Positions 23,051 to 34,956 of a DNA stretch of 64,000 nucleotides are shown piece by piece. Below the pieces are notes generated by a model. It saw only the letters and a program-made list of their open reading frames with translations, searched no databases and had not been told where the DNA came from. The translations under genes and the position numbers were made by a program. This DNA is from Dicyema japonicum. Its lineage: Eukaryota > Dicyemida > Rhombozoa > Dicyemidae. Numbering within the stretch: position 1 is the first letter of the stretch; each line of letters begins with the position of its first letter. The DNA lies in contig RDEW01000002.1 in assembly GCA_011109175.1 (NCBI GenBank), positions 1,651,925-1,715,924 of the forward strand, written 5' to 3'.

Positions 23051-25430
23051 TATATAAAATTGAATTTGGAATAATTATTTTTTAATTTTGTTAAAAAAAC
23101 ATACATTATAAATGATATAAGTGCTATTTTTTATTTTAAATGCTGATTTTTTAATCCTAATTTAAAAAAACGTGTTACTGAGTGGTTTTTGATGCATAAA
23201 ATTGTATTGGTATGCATAATGCAAATCTTTACATCTCCTAAGTATCATTCCTCTGTATCCCCTGAGTATCATCTCCATCTGCTTTTCGAATATCATGTTC
23301 CAACTACGAGGAAAATCGTACCGATGTGGCACTATTCGTTATGCCTTAGCATATGTAGGGAGGTACCCTATAAGCACGTGAATACTTCGGGTTTCTCTTG
23401 CGCAGTCCTTCTTACTATCTTTTAACTAAGGAGAAATGTGCAAGGTTTGCGGAACTATCGAAAATTTTATTCAAAGTTTTCAAAGACCGCACTAAAGTAT
23501 CTGGGACTTATCTTCAGATAACCCTGTGTTTGTTGATTTCTTGGGGAGACAGTCCGGTAGAAGTCAATTGGTGAGCGCTACCGTTTCGTATTACTTCCCC
23601 ATAACTTAATTATAAGTGTTTACTTTACAATAACTTACTTATCTTCTAACTAGTTTTTATGTCTCATTTTTCTTTTTGCAGGTTTCCATTCTGGCTGAAG
23701 GGGATCCTCCTACCTTTTCCATGACCAGCCACCCTGGTGAAGATTGCCACTATGTAGACTCTTCCGCCTAAGAATGGAGTGATGTCTGGGCGGTAGGGTG
23801 GTGCTGAAATGGTAGAGGGCGGACCTACTTATCCACCTCTATTCGGAAGTGGTTTGGAGTTAATAAATAAATCATCTGACTGAATGCCAGTGAGATTCCC
23901 TTAAAATGATCAGCTCTCTATCCCCTTAGTCCAGAAGTCAGAACATATCTGGAATCCTGATAAGAAACCTTCTTTATGGAGATTAATCCAGACCTCCCAA
24001 ACAAACCGTAGGGAGACGCTACCCATGGACACTGGGTTAGACGAAAATTATTTTTTTCTTGACATTCTTAGTTTACCTTTTAACCTTGGGGAAACAAAAT
24101 AAATAATAAAACGTAACATCCTAGATTTGGGCAATTTCATAGCGGGGTGAGATTATTCTGTAGGATGAGTTCAATTTATTGTTGATAATCGATTTAATCT
24201 CAACTGGGTCACCATTAAGAAGTAAATTATAGATTTATTTTAATATTTTTCAATATCGTTAAACCATTTGTACAAGTATTCTTTAAAATTCAAATTATGT
24301 TTTAATTAAATTTAAATTAAAATTATATAAAAAATAATTAAATTAATCTAGGGAGTTTGAATCTCCAGATTGTTTCATCTGGCAATAGCTATCACTAAAT
24401 GACACAAAAGTTATGGAACGTGATGGACAAACAGCACAATCTCCTAAAAATACGAAGTCTTCTGGAAGCCCTCAAGAATAGTTGATTCTTGTCTACATGA
24501 GTGTGCTCTTAAATTCGAACACAAACCTCCTCCCATTTGAACCTCTTGAAAGATTCTAGACAAAGCCGGAACAGGGGAGATGCACTGACACCGGGATCAC
24601 TTAATTATACGATAAATTTTTCCTCTTTCCTGGGGTTATAAAATAAAAGCTATTGAGATACGCTCTCAAAGCCATCCAGTCTCATGCAGATCCTTGGTGA
24701 CCTTTGGGTCATATTCTTTTAATTTAAAAATCAATCCCATCATCGATTCAAAAAGGTCAGTGATGACTTATAAATAAGGAGGGTCACGATGATTTAGCCT
24801 TCAATACAGGATTGTTGAAGAGGTTGGTTAATAAACACAACTTGACAGGGTATAAGGAATTGATTCGAGTCTGTTGAGAGGCAGTACCGATTTTGTTCCT
24901 ATATTCTGTTCCATCCTCTTTGTTAAATTATTGTCTTCGTGATATCAACTTGTCTCAGTCCCCGTCTGTAGCATGATGCAACAGAAAATGATCATTCGCT
25001 CTCAATTCACTGGGTCACTGGAAGGGAGTCCCACAACTATAGTTTGATAAAAATTTAATTAGTAGACACATAAATATTAATAGTCTGTTATAAATAGAAA
25101 CTTATTATGGGTATGGCAGGCTGGCTGATAGTTTCGACTACTGCTCTGGTGACCTGACCGTCGCTGGTGTGGTTATTGAGACAGTTGGCTGGCTAGCCCA
25201 CCCGTAAGGCTAATGCCTGCTTCAGAAAAGGAAAGCGAAGAGGGTGCATTGTTTTTTTCTGTCCCCCCTCATTCATATTTTTCGTACCGTTCGTGTATAT
25301 TTTATAAGATCGCTAGTTCGAATCCCATTTGGCGATTTTAAATATAACTGACCAAATTGTTTTAACGCAGTTTAATGATCAAATATTTGAAATATAACAG
25401 CTTTATCGGATAATTAATTATAAATAAGGC
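23051..25430. other. Intergenic, transposon debris, no gene
   Basis: Long AT-rich stretches (23050-23190, 24230-24350). 23800-23850 resembles 8490-8510, and 24590-24650 resembles the LINE 3' flanks. 25090-25260 is an unusually GC-balanced block with several short self-complementary pieces, but I can fold no known RNA from it by eye. Confidence 0.4.
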
Positions 25431-25459
25431 AATTTAAGTGCTAAAATGCTATTTTTATT

Positions 25460-26165
25460 GATGAAACAGATATCCGAAGGAAAAGTTTTATAGTGATTCT
25501 AATTGGGAGCATTCGCATTTAACAAAATCCTATTTGTTTGAATGCAAACCACTGAAAAATCATGCCGCTGCTGCTATCATCTCCCAATTAATAGATGACG
25601 TCATTAGAGAAATGAAAATTATTCGAGACAATTTTTATCTATTAATTTCAGATCCTTATATGATTTCTGGTGATATAAATTTATCTAAATAAATAGGTGG
25701 TGAAACATTAATGGTCATAACATCACGTGCCGTGTGTTTCTCATTTGTTACAGAATACGATTTTACGTATAAAGTGTGCATCTCCGGAAATAGATGGCTT
25801 AATTGCAAGCATTAAAGCTGTCACAGTAAAAAACCGAAAACGTCGTAATTTGTACAAGGATGTTGGATGCCCACCTGATGTGGTAATTACTAGATATTCT
25901 TTTGCTTAATTTATGCAGATGGGGGAGTTGGTTTGAAGCAGTGAAATGTTATTTCATGAATTTTGAAATAATTTTTGAAGTTGTTAACGCATTTCAGTCA
26001 GATGGAGTTTTAGTATCAAATGCTAAACATCATGTTAACAATCCGGATGTTAAGTTTAAATTAACGGAAATCACATTCAATTATTCGCTAATAGTAGATC
26101 TTCCTAAAGTTTCGGAGTGTTGGACTACTCAATCACTCTCGGCCAAAATGGAAGGGGTTTCATAG
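25460..26165 (+). pseudogene. hAT-like transposase remnant
   Basis: 25727-25885 reads CVSHLLQNTILRIK, then a charged linker and DVVITR. After a 25-nt interruption the frame continues RWGSWFEAVKCYF. The combined VxTRWGSWxEA block is a hallmark of hAT-type (DUF659-related) transposases, where the conserved Trp and Arg lie near the C-terminal part of the catalytic domain. Upstream frames are full of stops and no terminal inverted repeats or target duplication were found. The last clear coding ends at 26163. Confidence 0.7.
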
Positions 26166-27540
26166 CCCTTCAAAAACTGGTCAGCTTCTGTATATTTGCC
26201 TATTGACAATAGATTTTAAGACCACGTGGATTTGAAGGTACAATAGTCCCCGTCACCTAATATTTAATGATAGAATTGCCAGTATTGGTGTGATGACTGT
26301 GCATTCTCCACGATAACAGCGCATCTTACCAAGACTACATATCCCATTAATATCACAAGGAATTATTTCTCACGTAGAAAGCACGTGTCATGTATTTAAA
26401 ACTCCCTAAACTCATCAAAGTATTAGTGATTACTATTTGAGATATTTGAGGAGGCCAATGCATTTATTCTTATATTGGAGAGACTTTTAGAGTTTATGTT
26501 TTTACACAATCTTCCATTCTTTGGCGGGGATGTGTTGGTTTATTTTTATGTTGTAGTTTTTTTGAACTGGACGCTACTTTGTTTGGGTTTCTGTCCCCCC
26601 TCATTTACCCTAAATTTACCCCTAATTTGATTACGTCTTCAATATTGCAGTCACCGAGGTTAAATGGGTATTTGAGAAGACTTACCCTTGATTATTATCC
26701 GAATGTTGATTTAGTTACTAAATCAGAGAAAATTAGTGATAAACCTACCCCCTTCTTTGCAGCCACTGCTCTTATTCTTGCTGTTCTGGTTGTCAATATT
26801 AATTAATACTTCATTGTCTCGTTAATACATTTTATTTTAATGTAGAATCATTTTAAGACAAAACATGGTTATTAGGTGATTTCGGACACAACCTCCTCAC
26901 CTTCTATCGGTGTTTTTCTGGAATCCCACGGGCTTCTTGTAGGCCCCCGCAGCTGAAAGGAGTTTATGCGAGATAAACCTTGCGCCCATTTCTGCATTAC
27001 TTCTCTTGTCTTATATTTTGGACAGAGTAGGCATTGTTTACTATCGATGACTTAATGAACGCCTCCCCTGAACGTTGCCATAGTTCAAACTACTTACATA
27101 GAAGGGCGAACTTTTGAGATGTTTTTAAGAATTTACCCCTTTTTTGGATCTTTTAATAAACGGTGTCACTTTATTAAAGTATAAAACACTTGGTAAATTT
27201 TTGAGAGATCAATTACATTATTGGTGAGTCATGTAAGAGACTCAATTTGATCACTCTACATCTATACAATAGCAAGACAGATTGGGAGAAAAAGGTTGCA
27301 GAAATATTCGAGTGGATAAGGGGAGAAAATATATTAAAAGGTTATAGAGGTTTATAGACAAAAACCCTAAAAACTCTAACCCTAGCTACATTTTTTTCTT
27401 ATTATTAGGGCAACCAGAAAATTTCAATTTTTAAAATAAAATTTCAAAAAAAATAATTGCAAAAAATTGCATTATGAAAAAATAAACGAAATGATTTATT
27501 GTAATGCGAAATTAAATATTCCTGAACATTTTCGTACCCC
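26166..27540. other. Intergenic with one possible small membrane-protein frame
   Basis: 26579-26806 (plus) is an open frame ending in a hydrophobic segment (FFAATALILAVLVVNIN), as in a tail-anchored protein, but I could not find a start or consistent splicing upstream. 27410-27540 is AT-rich and ends in a run of cytosines. Confidence 0.35.
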
Positions 27541-27599
27541 CCCCCCCGCACGTGCTTAGAGCCGTTGCCCAAAAGTGTCACAACAATTAAATTCGACGA

Positions 27600-28400
27600 A
27601 TACGTCAAGAGACATGATCCTCTCGTAGTTATCGGCATTCCACTGCCTCAGCTTGTTGTCCTTAGAAACTAAGAAGTAGAGGGTACGGGGAACGAACATG
27701 AGACAGGTAATACTAGGAATAAGCCCAAGCCTTGCCTGTCTGAGTAGGCAAAGATCCGCTTGACGCAGTCCCCGAAATCGACCACCCAGATCCTGATCTG
27801 TTGGTCGGCTCCCTCCGTGATCACAAAACTGGAATCGTATGACACATTCGCGGACAGGGCAGGCAGAGAGTGGCCGTACAAATTATGAAGTAACTAAAAT
27901 AAAGACTACCACTACAGACAGCAATACCTGAGTCTAACTGAAAGGCCTCGTCTTCCAGTTCATGAGTAGTCACGTGGTCTAATGGCAGCCGTTCTCTACA
28001 ATTAAGACGAAAATTCAGTTTGTCGTTATTCTCGTCGTTTTTAAGGGAAAAATTCCAAAATTTGGAAGTTTTGTCAGCACTTCCACTCACAATCGACGTC
28101 CAAGATTAATCGAAGGGACAACCGTTTTGCCCGAAGCTTTTGTGCCGTTTTTTTATGATCTTACAAAGCTCTTTCTCCAAGGTAGCCAAAAGGTAGAAGT
28201 GGAGTTTCTTTCCCCTGTTATGACAACCCATTAATGCCCCTTCCATCACAATCTCCGAAGTTCCGGACTCAAATTCCCGATCAATGGTGCCGATTTCCGT
28301 ACTTGGACACGACCATGAACACCACTTTCGTCTATGTGTTCCGGAAAGTAGACAATCTCCTCATTTGACGAGGATTCAGTGAATTAGAATCATAAGGTGA
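27600..28400 (-). pseudogene. WDR3: WDR3/UTP12-like WD-repeat protein, truncated
   Basis: From 28090 downward the minus strand reads SGSADKTSKFWNF, then LYGHSLPALSANVS, then QIRIWVVDFGDCVKRIFAYSD, then MFVPRTLYFLVSKDNKL and QWNADNYERI. This order and the DFGDC block match WDR3, a subunit of the small-subunit processome in ribosome biogenesis. A 26-nt GT-AG intron (27894-27919) and a 23-nt GC-AG intron (27713-27735) fit the frame. After ERIMSLD similarity ends, near a run of ten cytosines (about 27538-27548), and the C-terminal Utp12 domain is absent. One WD blade between 27920 and 27990 looks shortened. A frame at 28120-28330 may be an upstream exon. Either a pseudogene or a gene cut by misassembly. 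Confidence 0.72.
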
Positions 28401-28870
28401 CGGAAACTGTTATTTTGAAGCATTTTATGCAAGAAAATGACTTTGAGATGACAAACAAGTAGCTAAAACCCACGTGGAATAAAAGTCCATTGAATTGGTG
28501 ACCTACGGACTCCGTTTTGAAGCAATGATGATTGCTGAGCTACCATAACTCGAGCTAGAATAATTGAAGATCTAACCACGTGGCCACGACATCGCGGGAG
28601 ACCATGATTAGGGAGAAAATATGGTTCTTGTGTCCCTTCATTTTATATAGTCCCTTCTCCTCAAAGAGGTCCCCGACAATTATGGTGCAGTACTGGGACG
28701 AAGTGATCATTCGAAGACTGTCAGCCTCAAGTTAGCAGAACATGAGGTCTGGCAACTTATCTCGATGGGCAAGGTCCTGACTTCATCACCATCATGAAAA
28801 TGAAGCATTTAGCTCCGCAGACACAAGATTAATAGCTCTCATGCTCAGAGGTCAAAACGGATGTGATCCC
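28401..28870. other. Intergenic, nothing recognised
   Basis: No coding frame or repeat that I can name. Confidence 0.4.
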
Positions 28871-29140
28871 GAATTGCAGAAAAATCATTCATTTAATCGA
28901 TACGCCGACAAAAAACCGATCAACCCCCTTCCGACTAATCCCCATACTTGAAAAGCCGAATCAAAAGAATTATCTCACCATCAAGACGGCTTTCGAGCCA
29001 TCCATTCCACTATTAATCACTTTGCCTCAGCAATTTATTGAATGAAGATTCAACGGAACCACATCAAAGGTCTTTCTTGGTATCAGTCGGTGCAAGCAGG
29101 GAATTCGGCCCGGTATCAAGGCTTTGAAAACAAATTTGGA
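28870..29140 (+). mobile_element. LINE reverse transcriptase scrap
   Basis: A broken frame reads HHQDGFRAIHSTINHF near 28975-29025, a degenerate form of the QHGFRxxxST block of non-LTR reverse transcriptases. Confidence 0.6.
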
Positions 29141-29721
29141 TGGGGACATTAATCAATATAGAAAGATTGCATAATCTGCCTCTTAAAGAAATTATTAACT
29201 TCTCAACATAGCAAGGTTACTTATTTACAACTGAGTTCAACTCTAATTTAAGTGGGTATTTCTTCGCAGGATCGCTTATAAAGTTGAGGGCGAGAAGTAT
29301 CACGAGTATGACATCCTTGTGGGAGAACTCTCTTCTCACGACTGTCAAGTAAAGATTATCCCGCTGATGACCTTGGATGAGTTGTCTCGAAATGATATGG
29401 ATAGGCGCAACAGGACTCACATAAAATCGACAGGACTTACATCCAATCAGTTGTGTTGAAAAGGACTTTCGAAAGAATGCTAATTGAACACAAGCGTGGG
29501 ATGAAGGTCCTCGATGGAGAGTGTACCTCCGCTTCCGACCAGCTTGTAGAGATGGAAGGATGTTCCATTGAATGCTAACAGAGATATAATGACTGACACT
29601 GATGTGGAGATGAGGAATATGAGTGAGTTGGCAACAAACTCATCTTCAAGAACGAAAACTCTTAATGGGAAATACGAAAGGCTGAGAAACACTGTGTTTC
29701 ATTAATAAATTGTCTGTTGCC
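29141..29721. other. Unresolved region with open frames on both strands
   Basis: A plus-strand frame at 29264-29430 is charged and stop-free (YKVEGEKYHEYDILVGELSS), followed by another at 29450-29560. The minus strand also has open stretches and plausible 25-nt introns at 29425-29450. I could not build a single protein on either strand and recognise no family. Confidence 0.35.
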
Positions 29722-32143
29722 ATGGCAATAAATATGTATTCGTGGAAGTCAGTGAATGACAGAAAACCAGACAACATGGAAGATTGGATTAAAGTACATT
29801 ATTTACTACTTAAACTAGAAAATAGAAAATTCAGCCTCGAATGCTGTCAAGAACGCAGATAAATACGACCCTCCCTTAAACTACTCCCACGTCTACAGTG
29901 AAGGTAACTAAACGAACCGGATTAAAGCCGAGACTATCCTCCAGGACTGGCTGGATGACGCCTTTGTGACGGAGCTGTCAATCCAAGACACGTGCAATGT
30001 TGAGGACATTTTGGACAGCCTTCGAAGGAATAACAAGATAGACCTCAAATCTTTCGACCCCCAACTCAGAATGAAGCTAAGACAGGAGAAAGTCAAGCAT
30101 CCATTAAGCTTAGATCCGGAAAAACCATGAAAAACGCCTCTTTGAGCAAGCCGAGGCCAAAAAGCAGCAGGAAATCCGCAGAACAGCCCGCGAACAGGCG
30201 GTACAGCAATTACTTAAGGAAGAGAACAGTAAAAGGAGTCGGAAGTTGAAGGAGGAGGCGGTAATAAAACACAAAATGGCGGAATTCAGGAGAGACATTA
30301 GAGAATGGAAGAAGACTGTGTGTGATGAAGTCAGGTTGGTCTCTTCCCACATTTAGAACGGTAATAGACATTCAGGACGTCACCAGAAATATCCAAGAGA
30401 ATTTGGTGGTGGAGAACCAACGTAAAATGCATCGACAGAAACTGGGAGCTCAAATTATCTCCAATATCGCCGAGAATCTCCAATCCAACGTACCCGAGTC
30501 GATTATTTAAAGATTAAATTCATCTATTTTTCCCGGTGGAGAAACACAGTCACCGAAAATAGCCATAAAATCAAGGTCACTCAGTCAAAGCTCTCCCGAA
30601 AACGTTTGTACGGGATTTGGTCTCATTGGCGGCAGCAATATGGGGGAGTCCTAAGGAAGAAAAATCGAGAGGACATTTTGAGGGCAGAAGAGATGGATAG
30701 AATGTAGTTTTTGGAGACATTCAAGCAAAATAGCACGTGCTCATACTTGGAGAGAGAAAAAGCTGAAACAGAGATTTTTAACCCATTGGATCATCCTAGT
30801 TCAGTCCAGCCGTCCCTTCCGGGAAAACAACATCGACCTCTGCCAGCAGGCTCAGCTTTTCCTGGCGAAAATTGAAGAAAAAATTGACCAAAATAAGATC
30901 GTCAGACCAGCAGATGTCGAATATAAAGTAATAGTCGTCCTTCAACCCAGGATGAGAGCACGTGGTGCAATTCCGTGGAGCCTGTGACCCTACCCAAGGC
31001 AAATAAGACAATCACTAGCAAAATGAAAAGACAGGAGGAAATAATGGGAAAACAGAAGGCAGAAATCGAGCACCAAAGGTCTGAAATTGAGTTTCTGAGG
31101 CATAAAAATAACACAGTTAGCCTTCAAGGTCATTTTAGGACTTTCTAGAGGCTCAGGCCCAGGCTTGGGAAAAGGCCGAGAAGGTTTTGAGCCACCAGCA
31201 GCGGAATATCGAGTATTTGTAGCCTATCAAGTTCTAGGAGTAAAAACAGAAAATTGACTGGAAAACGAATAATTGTGCCTTCTTTTCAGTCGGAAATGGA
31301 AATCCGTAATAAAAAACGCCGTGAAGAACGGGAAGAGAGAAACCGGAAGAGAAGACTTGCGGAGGAAGAAAACCTAGTAACCACTATTTTTCACTCAAAG
31401 CGTAAACTAGCTGAAGAGGAGGAAAGAACCAACAGGGAGACCAAGGAAAAGAAAAGACTAGAACTCGCCTTATATAGGCGAGCAAAAGAAGAAAAAGCCG
31501 AGAGGGAGGCCAAAAAGCAACTTTTGGAGGAAAAGACTAAAAGGCTGAACGAGTTGGCAGACGTCCACTACAGCAAATACCTGCTGAGGTTCATTGGCTG
31601 GCGTTGTTGGGCCAATTCAGTCATGCTTGTTAGAAATAAGCAGGTTGAGGCTGAACTGTTCAGAAATAGCCGACTAGTCAGGTTTGGGGGTTAAAAACGG
31701 CAGGAAAGTGTTTGATTGGTGGAAGGAGAGTGTCACTGACGCGATTGAGCTTCGACAGCAACATGCACGTGCTTATTATAGAAGCTCATTGCTGAAGAGA
31801 TATTTCAAAAATATTATGAGGTTTATAACCTTGGGGGAGGAAAACGTTAAAACAGCAGAAGAATTTTACGCTAGGAAACTTGCAAAGTCAGCCATAGATG
31901 ACTGGGTAAGGGGGACCACGGACAGTCGCATAGAACAGTTTAGACGTGAGAGAGTAGCCAAAAAACACGATGAATTGTAGTTGAGTGTGTAGTAAACATA
32001 GACGGGTGGTCGGGTACTGCTTCAAAATCTGGAAACGTGTGCCCATAATAAAGCGGGAGATGATCCAGGTGGAAAGCAACCGTGATGAGCTGAGAAAAAA
32101 GGTTAGAGAGATCATCCCAGACTTTTTTAATGTGCCAAAGTGA
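29722..32143 (+). CDS. CCDC191: CCDC191-like coiled-coil protein
   Basis: Twelve exons and eleven introns of 22-25 nt (29794-29818, 29904-29927, 30092-30113, 30335-30356, 30490-30512, 30704-30725, 30928-30950, 31116-31138, 31213-31237, 31682-31703, 31977-32001) give exactly 721 codons with no stop. The protein is almost wholly charged helix. Long coiled-coil runs (such as RKNHEKRLFEQAEAKKQQE and EEREERNRKRRLAEEEN) alternate with tryptophan motifs (YFSRWRNTV, RFLTHWIILV, LLRFIGWRCWAN, RVVGYCFKIWKRV). That WxxW-type spacing resembles CCDC191 and, more loosely, Sfi1-type centriolar proteins. Function in the family is poorly known; a basal-body or centrosomal role is my inference. AATAAA at about 32200 could be its poly(A) signal. 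The TMC gene lies on the opposite strand about 0.9 kb downstream. Confidence 0.82.
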
Positions 32144-32214
32144 TGTCTTTTATTGTTAGCCTTCGGTCATTAGTATTCATGTAACACACCTAAACGGTTA
32201 ATAAAATCAATCAA

Positions 32215-32422
32215 ATGGGAGATCAACTGAGCCTAGTTGACTCTGCTCCTGTTGCTAATAAATGTTCCCACCGACTAAGAGGCTGTCGATAACATCATCG
32301 CTCATGAAGGTCTCCGAGCAGTGGCACGACAGGGTTCCGACCTCAACGGTCGCCTCAACCGCTACAAGATAGAAATGGTCTGTGATTTTAAACTGGGCTA
32401 TCCTCAACTTTTGCTGAAATGA
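32215..32422 (+). CDS. Possible small reading frame, unknown
   Basis: ATG at 32215 (MGDQLSLVDSAP), then after about 31 nt with GT-AG ends a stop-free frame (DNIIAHEGLRAVARQGSDLN) to a TGA at 32420. No family is recognised. It may equally be a transposon scrap. Confidence 0.3.
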
Positions 32423-32503
32423 CTCTGGTCCAGGGATAGGTTCAACTTCACCACACCTGATTAAAGAAATATAGAATGGTAGCTTAATGACCTCCCGTAG
32501 CCA

Positions 32504-32713
32504 CTACCAGGCAAAATATTTGTTAGTTACATGGAAAGGGAAAAAAAGAACCTTCCGATGATTTTTAGGTGCTGGCTCAGCACTGATGGTAGTGCTGTGA
32601 TCTCCAGAGAAAACGCCTCCGAATTGAATAAAGTATGTTTCTATGGCAATGTTGGCACGAGTTCCTACGTCTATCTCTAGAATATGACCAAAAAGTTTCC
32701 ATCTCGATTTCAT
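32504..32713 (-). mobile_element. LINE C-terminal fragment
   Basis: The minus frame KSRWKLFGHILEIDVGTRAN is the RRWxxLGHxLR..TPAN block that ends many endonuclease-reverse transcriptase ORFs. Confidence 0.65.
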
Positions 32714-33026
32714 AACGAGAAATGACCCACAAGAAATTACTCGATTTTGAAAACGGATGTATAAAAAAATCCTTTAATAATATGATTAAAAAATTAAGTC
32801 AAATATCACAGATTCGGTCTCTTTTTTGCCTTTCCTTGATAAGACTACTATTCAACTTCTTAAGGGTATCATTGCAATATCTCAGTTTACTCATGGAATG
32901 ACTCATCAGTATGCTTAAATTACCATATACGGTACATTACTGATATGAATGCGAACAAGATGACAGTCCTCGAATTGACTATAGTGTATATGGCCTCAAT
33001 CCGGCTTGATTCGTTGATTTTCTCTT

Positions 33027-34956
33027 CTATGATGAGAACCACGTTTTGTAGCGTCTAAAAGGGCCACAAGACTTGGAAGGGGTTTGACTGGAGTTTGGAA
33101 TTACAGAACCTGAAAATGACGTACATTATTGGAATCAATGACAGCAAGAGACAGAGTAGAAATAACTTGAAGATAACCCCCACGACATTCAGTACCATAT
33201 ATGAGCTTTTGGGGGGAATCAATAAGTTGTTCAGCGCATAAATTTTGATATAAAACGTGAAGAAGAACCGCAGTCCGCAAATAAGGAACATGAAGGGGGA
33301 GAACAAGCTCCCAATCCTCAAATAAGAAGACAGACAACCAGGCTATGACTTGGACATATAAAAACTCCAAAATTGCATTCAGAAGCGAAAACTTGGGAGT
33401 CGAAATGAGATTGCAGAACAACCCCCGCAGGAAACTAAATCTAACTCGGACTAAAACATCACAAAATGGTTGTAAAGAATATCCCTGACTCCAGCAATCA
33501 GGAAATCGGTGATAATCAAACTGTAGAAGTGCTCAGAACAGTACGTCTCCCAGCACTACGGGATTACCTCGACTGTACCTTCAGAGGGTCGCATCCACCG
33601 TAACTCACATAACACTGATCTTTTGGTTCGCAGGTTACCTGACCGAAGAGCGTGTAGACCAGAATAACTATCGAGGCAATCTTAATCAGGACGGATCTCG
33701 TGTATAAGTCATCAATACCTCACCAACGTCACGAATAGCTCAGTGTCTGCCTGGTAGTCCTCGAAAACACTCAGTTTCTCAACAACTAACGGGACCACCA
33801 TATTGAAGAGTACGATCGTCAGTGAAGATACATACTTTTCAAAATCTCCATGATTATCCCCCACGTTTTTCTGGAAGAAGCAGTCATAGGTACCTTCAAG
33901 GAGTATTGGAGGGCCATATAAATCGCATAGCCACAGGCAGACAAAAAACTGACCATCACCAGATTGACGACCAATCGCTTTAAGAATAAGAGTTTACCCT
34001 GTTCCTGCTTCTTCTTGACCACAAAGTAGGCAATGCGAGCCTGTAATGAGTGACCTGACTACCCGAATTTGGCTTATTAACTGAATCCGTCTTTTCTCCA
34101 AGTCTTGGGTGTTGAATCCAATTTCCGCGTAAATGTAGCCAGAAAATATATTTTCGCTGGTTTTGTCGACTTTTCTCTTATATTTGAGCTTGTTAGTAGC
34201 ATTAGCCCTGAAATCAAAACTCGGGGTCACTTGGTCGAAAAATAGGCCAAGCTCAGGACGTAACAGAACACCAAACTGCAAAGATAGGCCAGAGCGATGT
34301 TATATTCGCGGGAGGAACCGAAGTACAGTTTACCGTATAACCCCGATAAATCTCCGTATGATATATGATCAACGTATGTCTGCGTAAAGGTACACAGCTT
34401 ACCGATTTTTGACGATCTTCATATTTTATGCTGCAATTTTTGACCAACACATTCTCCTTGGAAGTCATAAAGGAGATGCTGTGGGGTATATTTTCAATGT
34501 TAGCGATAATGTTTGGAAGGTGGACGAAAGAGAAGCAAACCAGGCCAAAAAATAAGTTCATAAAAATCAGAGATCTTAAAACCGTGAAGTACGAACGAAT
34601 TCCATTACCGAACCGAACTAAAATTAGCCCCCAACATCACTAGAAAGGGCTCCCGTCAAGCGATCGTGAGACGATTGAAATCTGATAGGTAATTTCCTCT
34701 TTGTGGTTTTCTTTAGAGTGCTGAACATATTCCTCAATGTCCCCTTTTTATCTTTTTTATTCCTCACTCCCAGTCTCTCTCTAGACGTTACCAAGTCCCC
34801 CAACTTAATTTCTACTTTCAAATGTAGTGGTAAGTCCAGTTCCCTTAGATGATTAACCATGTAGACATTCATATCCTCCTCATTCCAATTCTCTTGTACG
34901 CTATTCCTAATATCTGAAATGGTTTCCAACACCCTTGGGTCCTCGGGAGATTCCAT
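33027..34956 (-). CDS. TMC: Transmembrane channel-like (TMC) protein
   Basis: Eleven exons with ten introns of 22-23 nt (34618-34640, 34380-34402, 34208-34230, 34041-34062, 33871-33893, 33697-33718, 33556-33578, 33435-33457, 33317-33338, 33088-33109) give 567 residues. A basic cytoplasmic N-terminus is followed by RFGNGIRSYFTVLRSLIF, a YFGSSREYNIALAYL block, and RLVVNLVMVSFLSACGYAIY. The family signature CWETYCSEHFYSLIITDFL follows, then EFLYVQVIAWIGSLFSPF and a final hydrophobic segment before SCGPF. TMC proteins are the pore of mechanotransduction complexes in hair cells and worm neurons. A 24-nt GT-AG stretch (33615-33638) is in frame and has no stop; I treat it as coding. The 3' end is uncertain: a further open frame (32930-33060) in another phase could be a last exon. 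Confidence 0.92.

Noticed and set aside
25090-25260. GC-balanced block that could be a structured RNA
   Set aside because: No known RNA fold or snRNA motif could be made by eye.
25310-25345. AGTTCGAATCCC resembles a tRNA B box
   Set aside because: No T-stem pairing around it and no A box or cloverleaf at the right distance.
27358-27400. ACCCTAAAAACTCTAACCCTAG resembles telomeric repeats
   Set aside because: Only two or three degenerate units; no array.
29217-29692. Minus-strand frames that look like a membrane protein
   Set aside because: The plus strand is equally open and no consistent splicing or family was found on either strand.
34163-34643. Plus-strand frames across the TMC locus
   Set aside because: Antisense shadows of TMC exons, which match the family on the minus strand.
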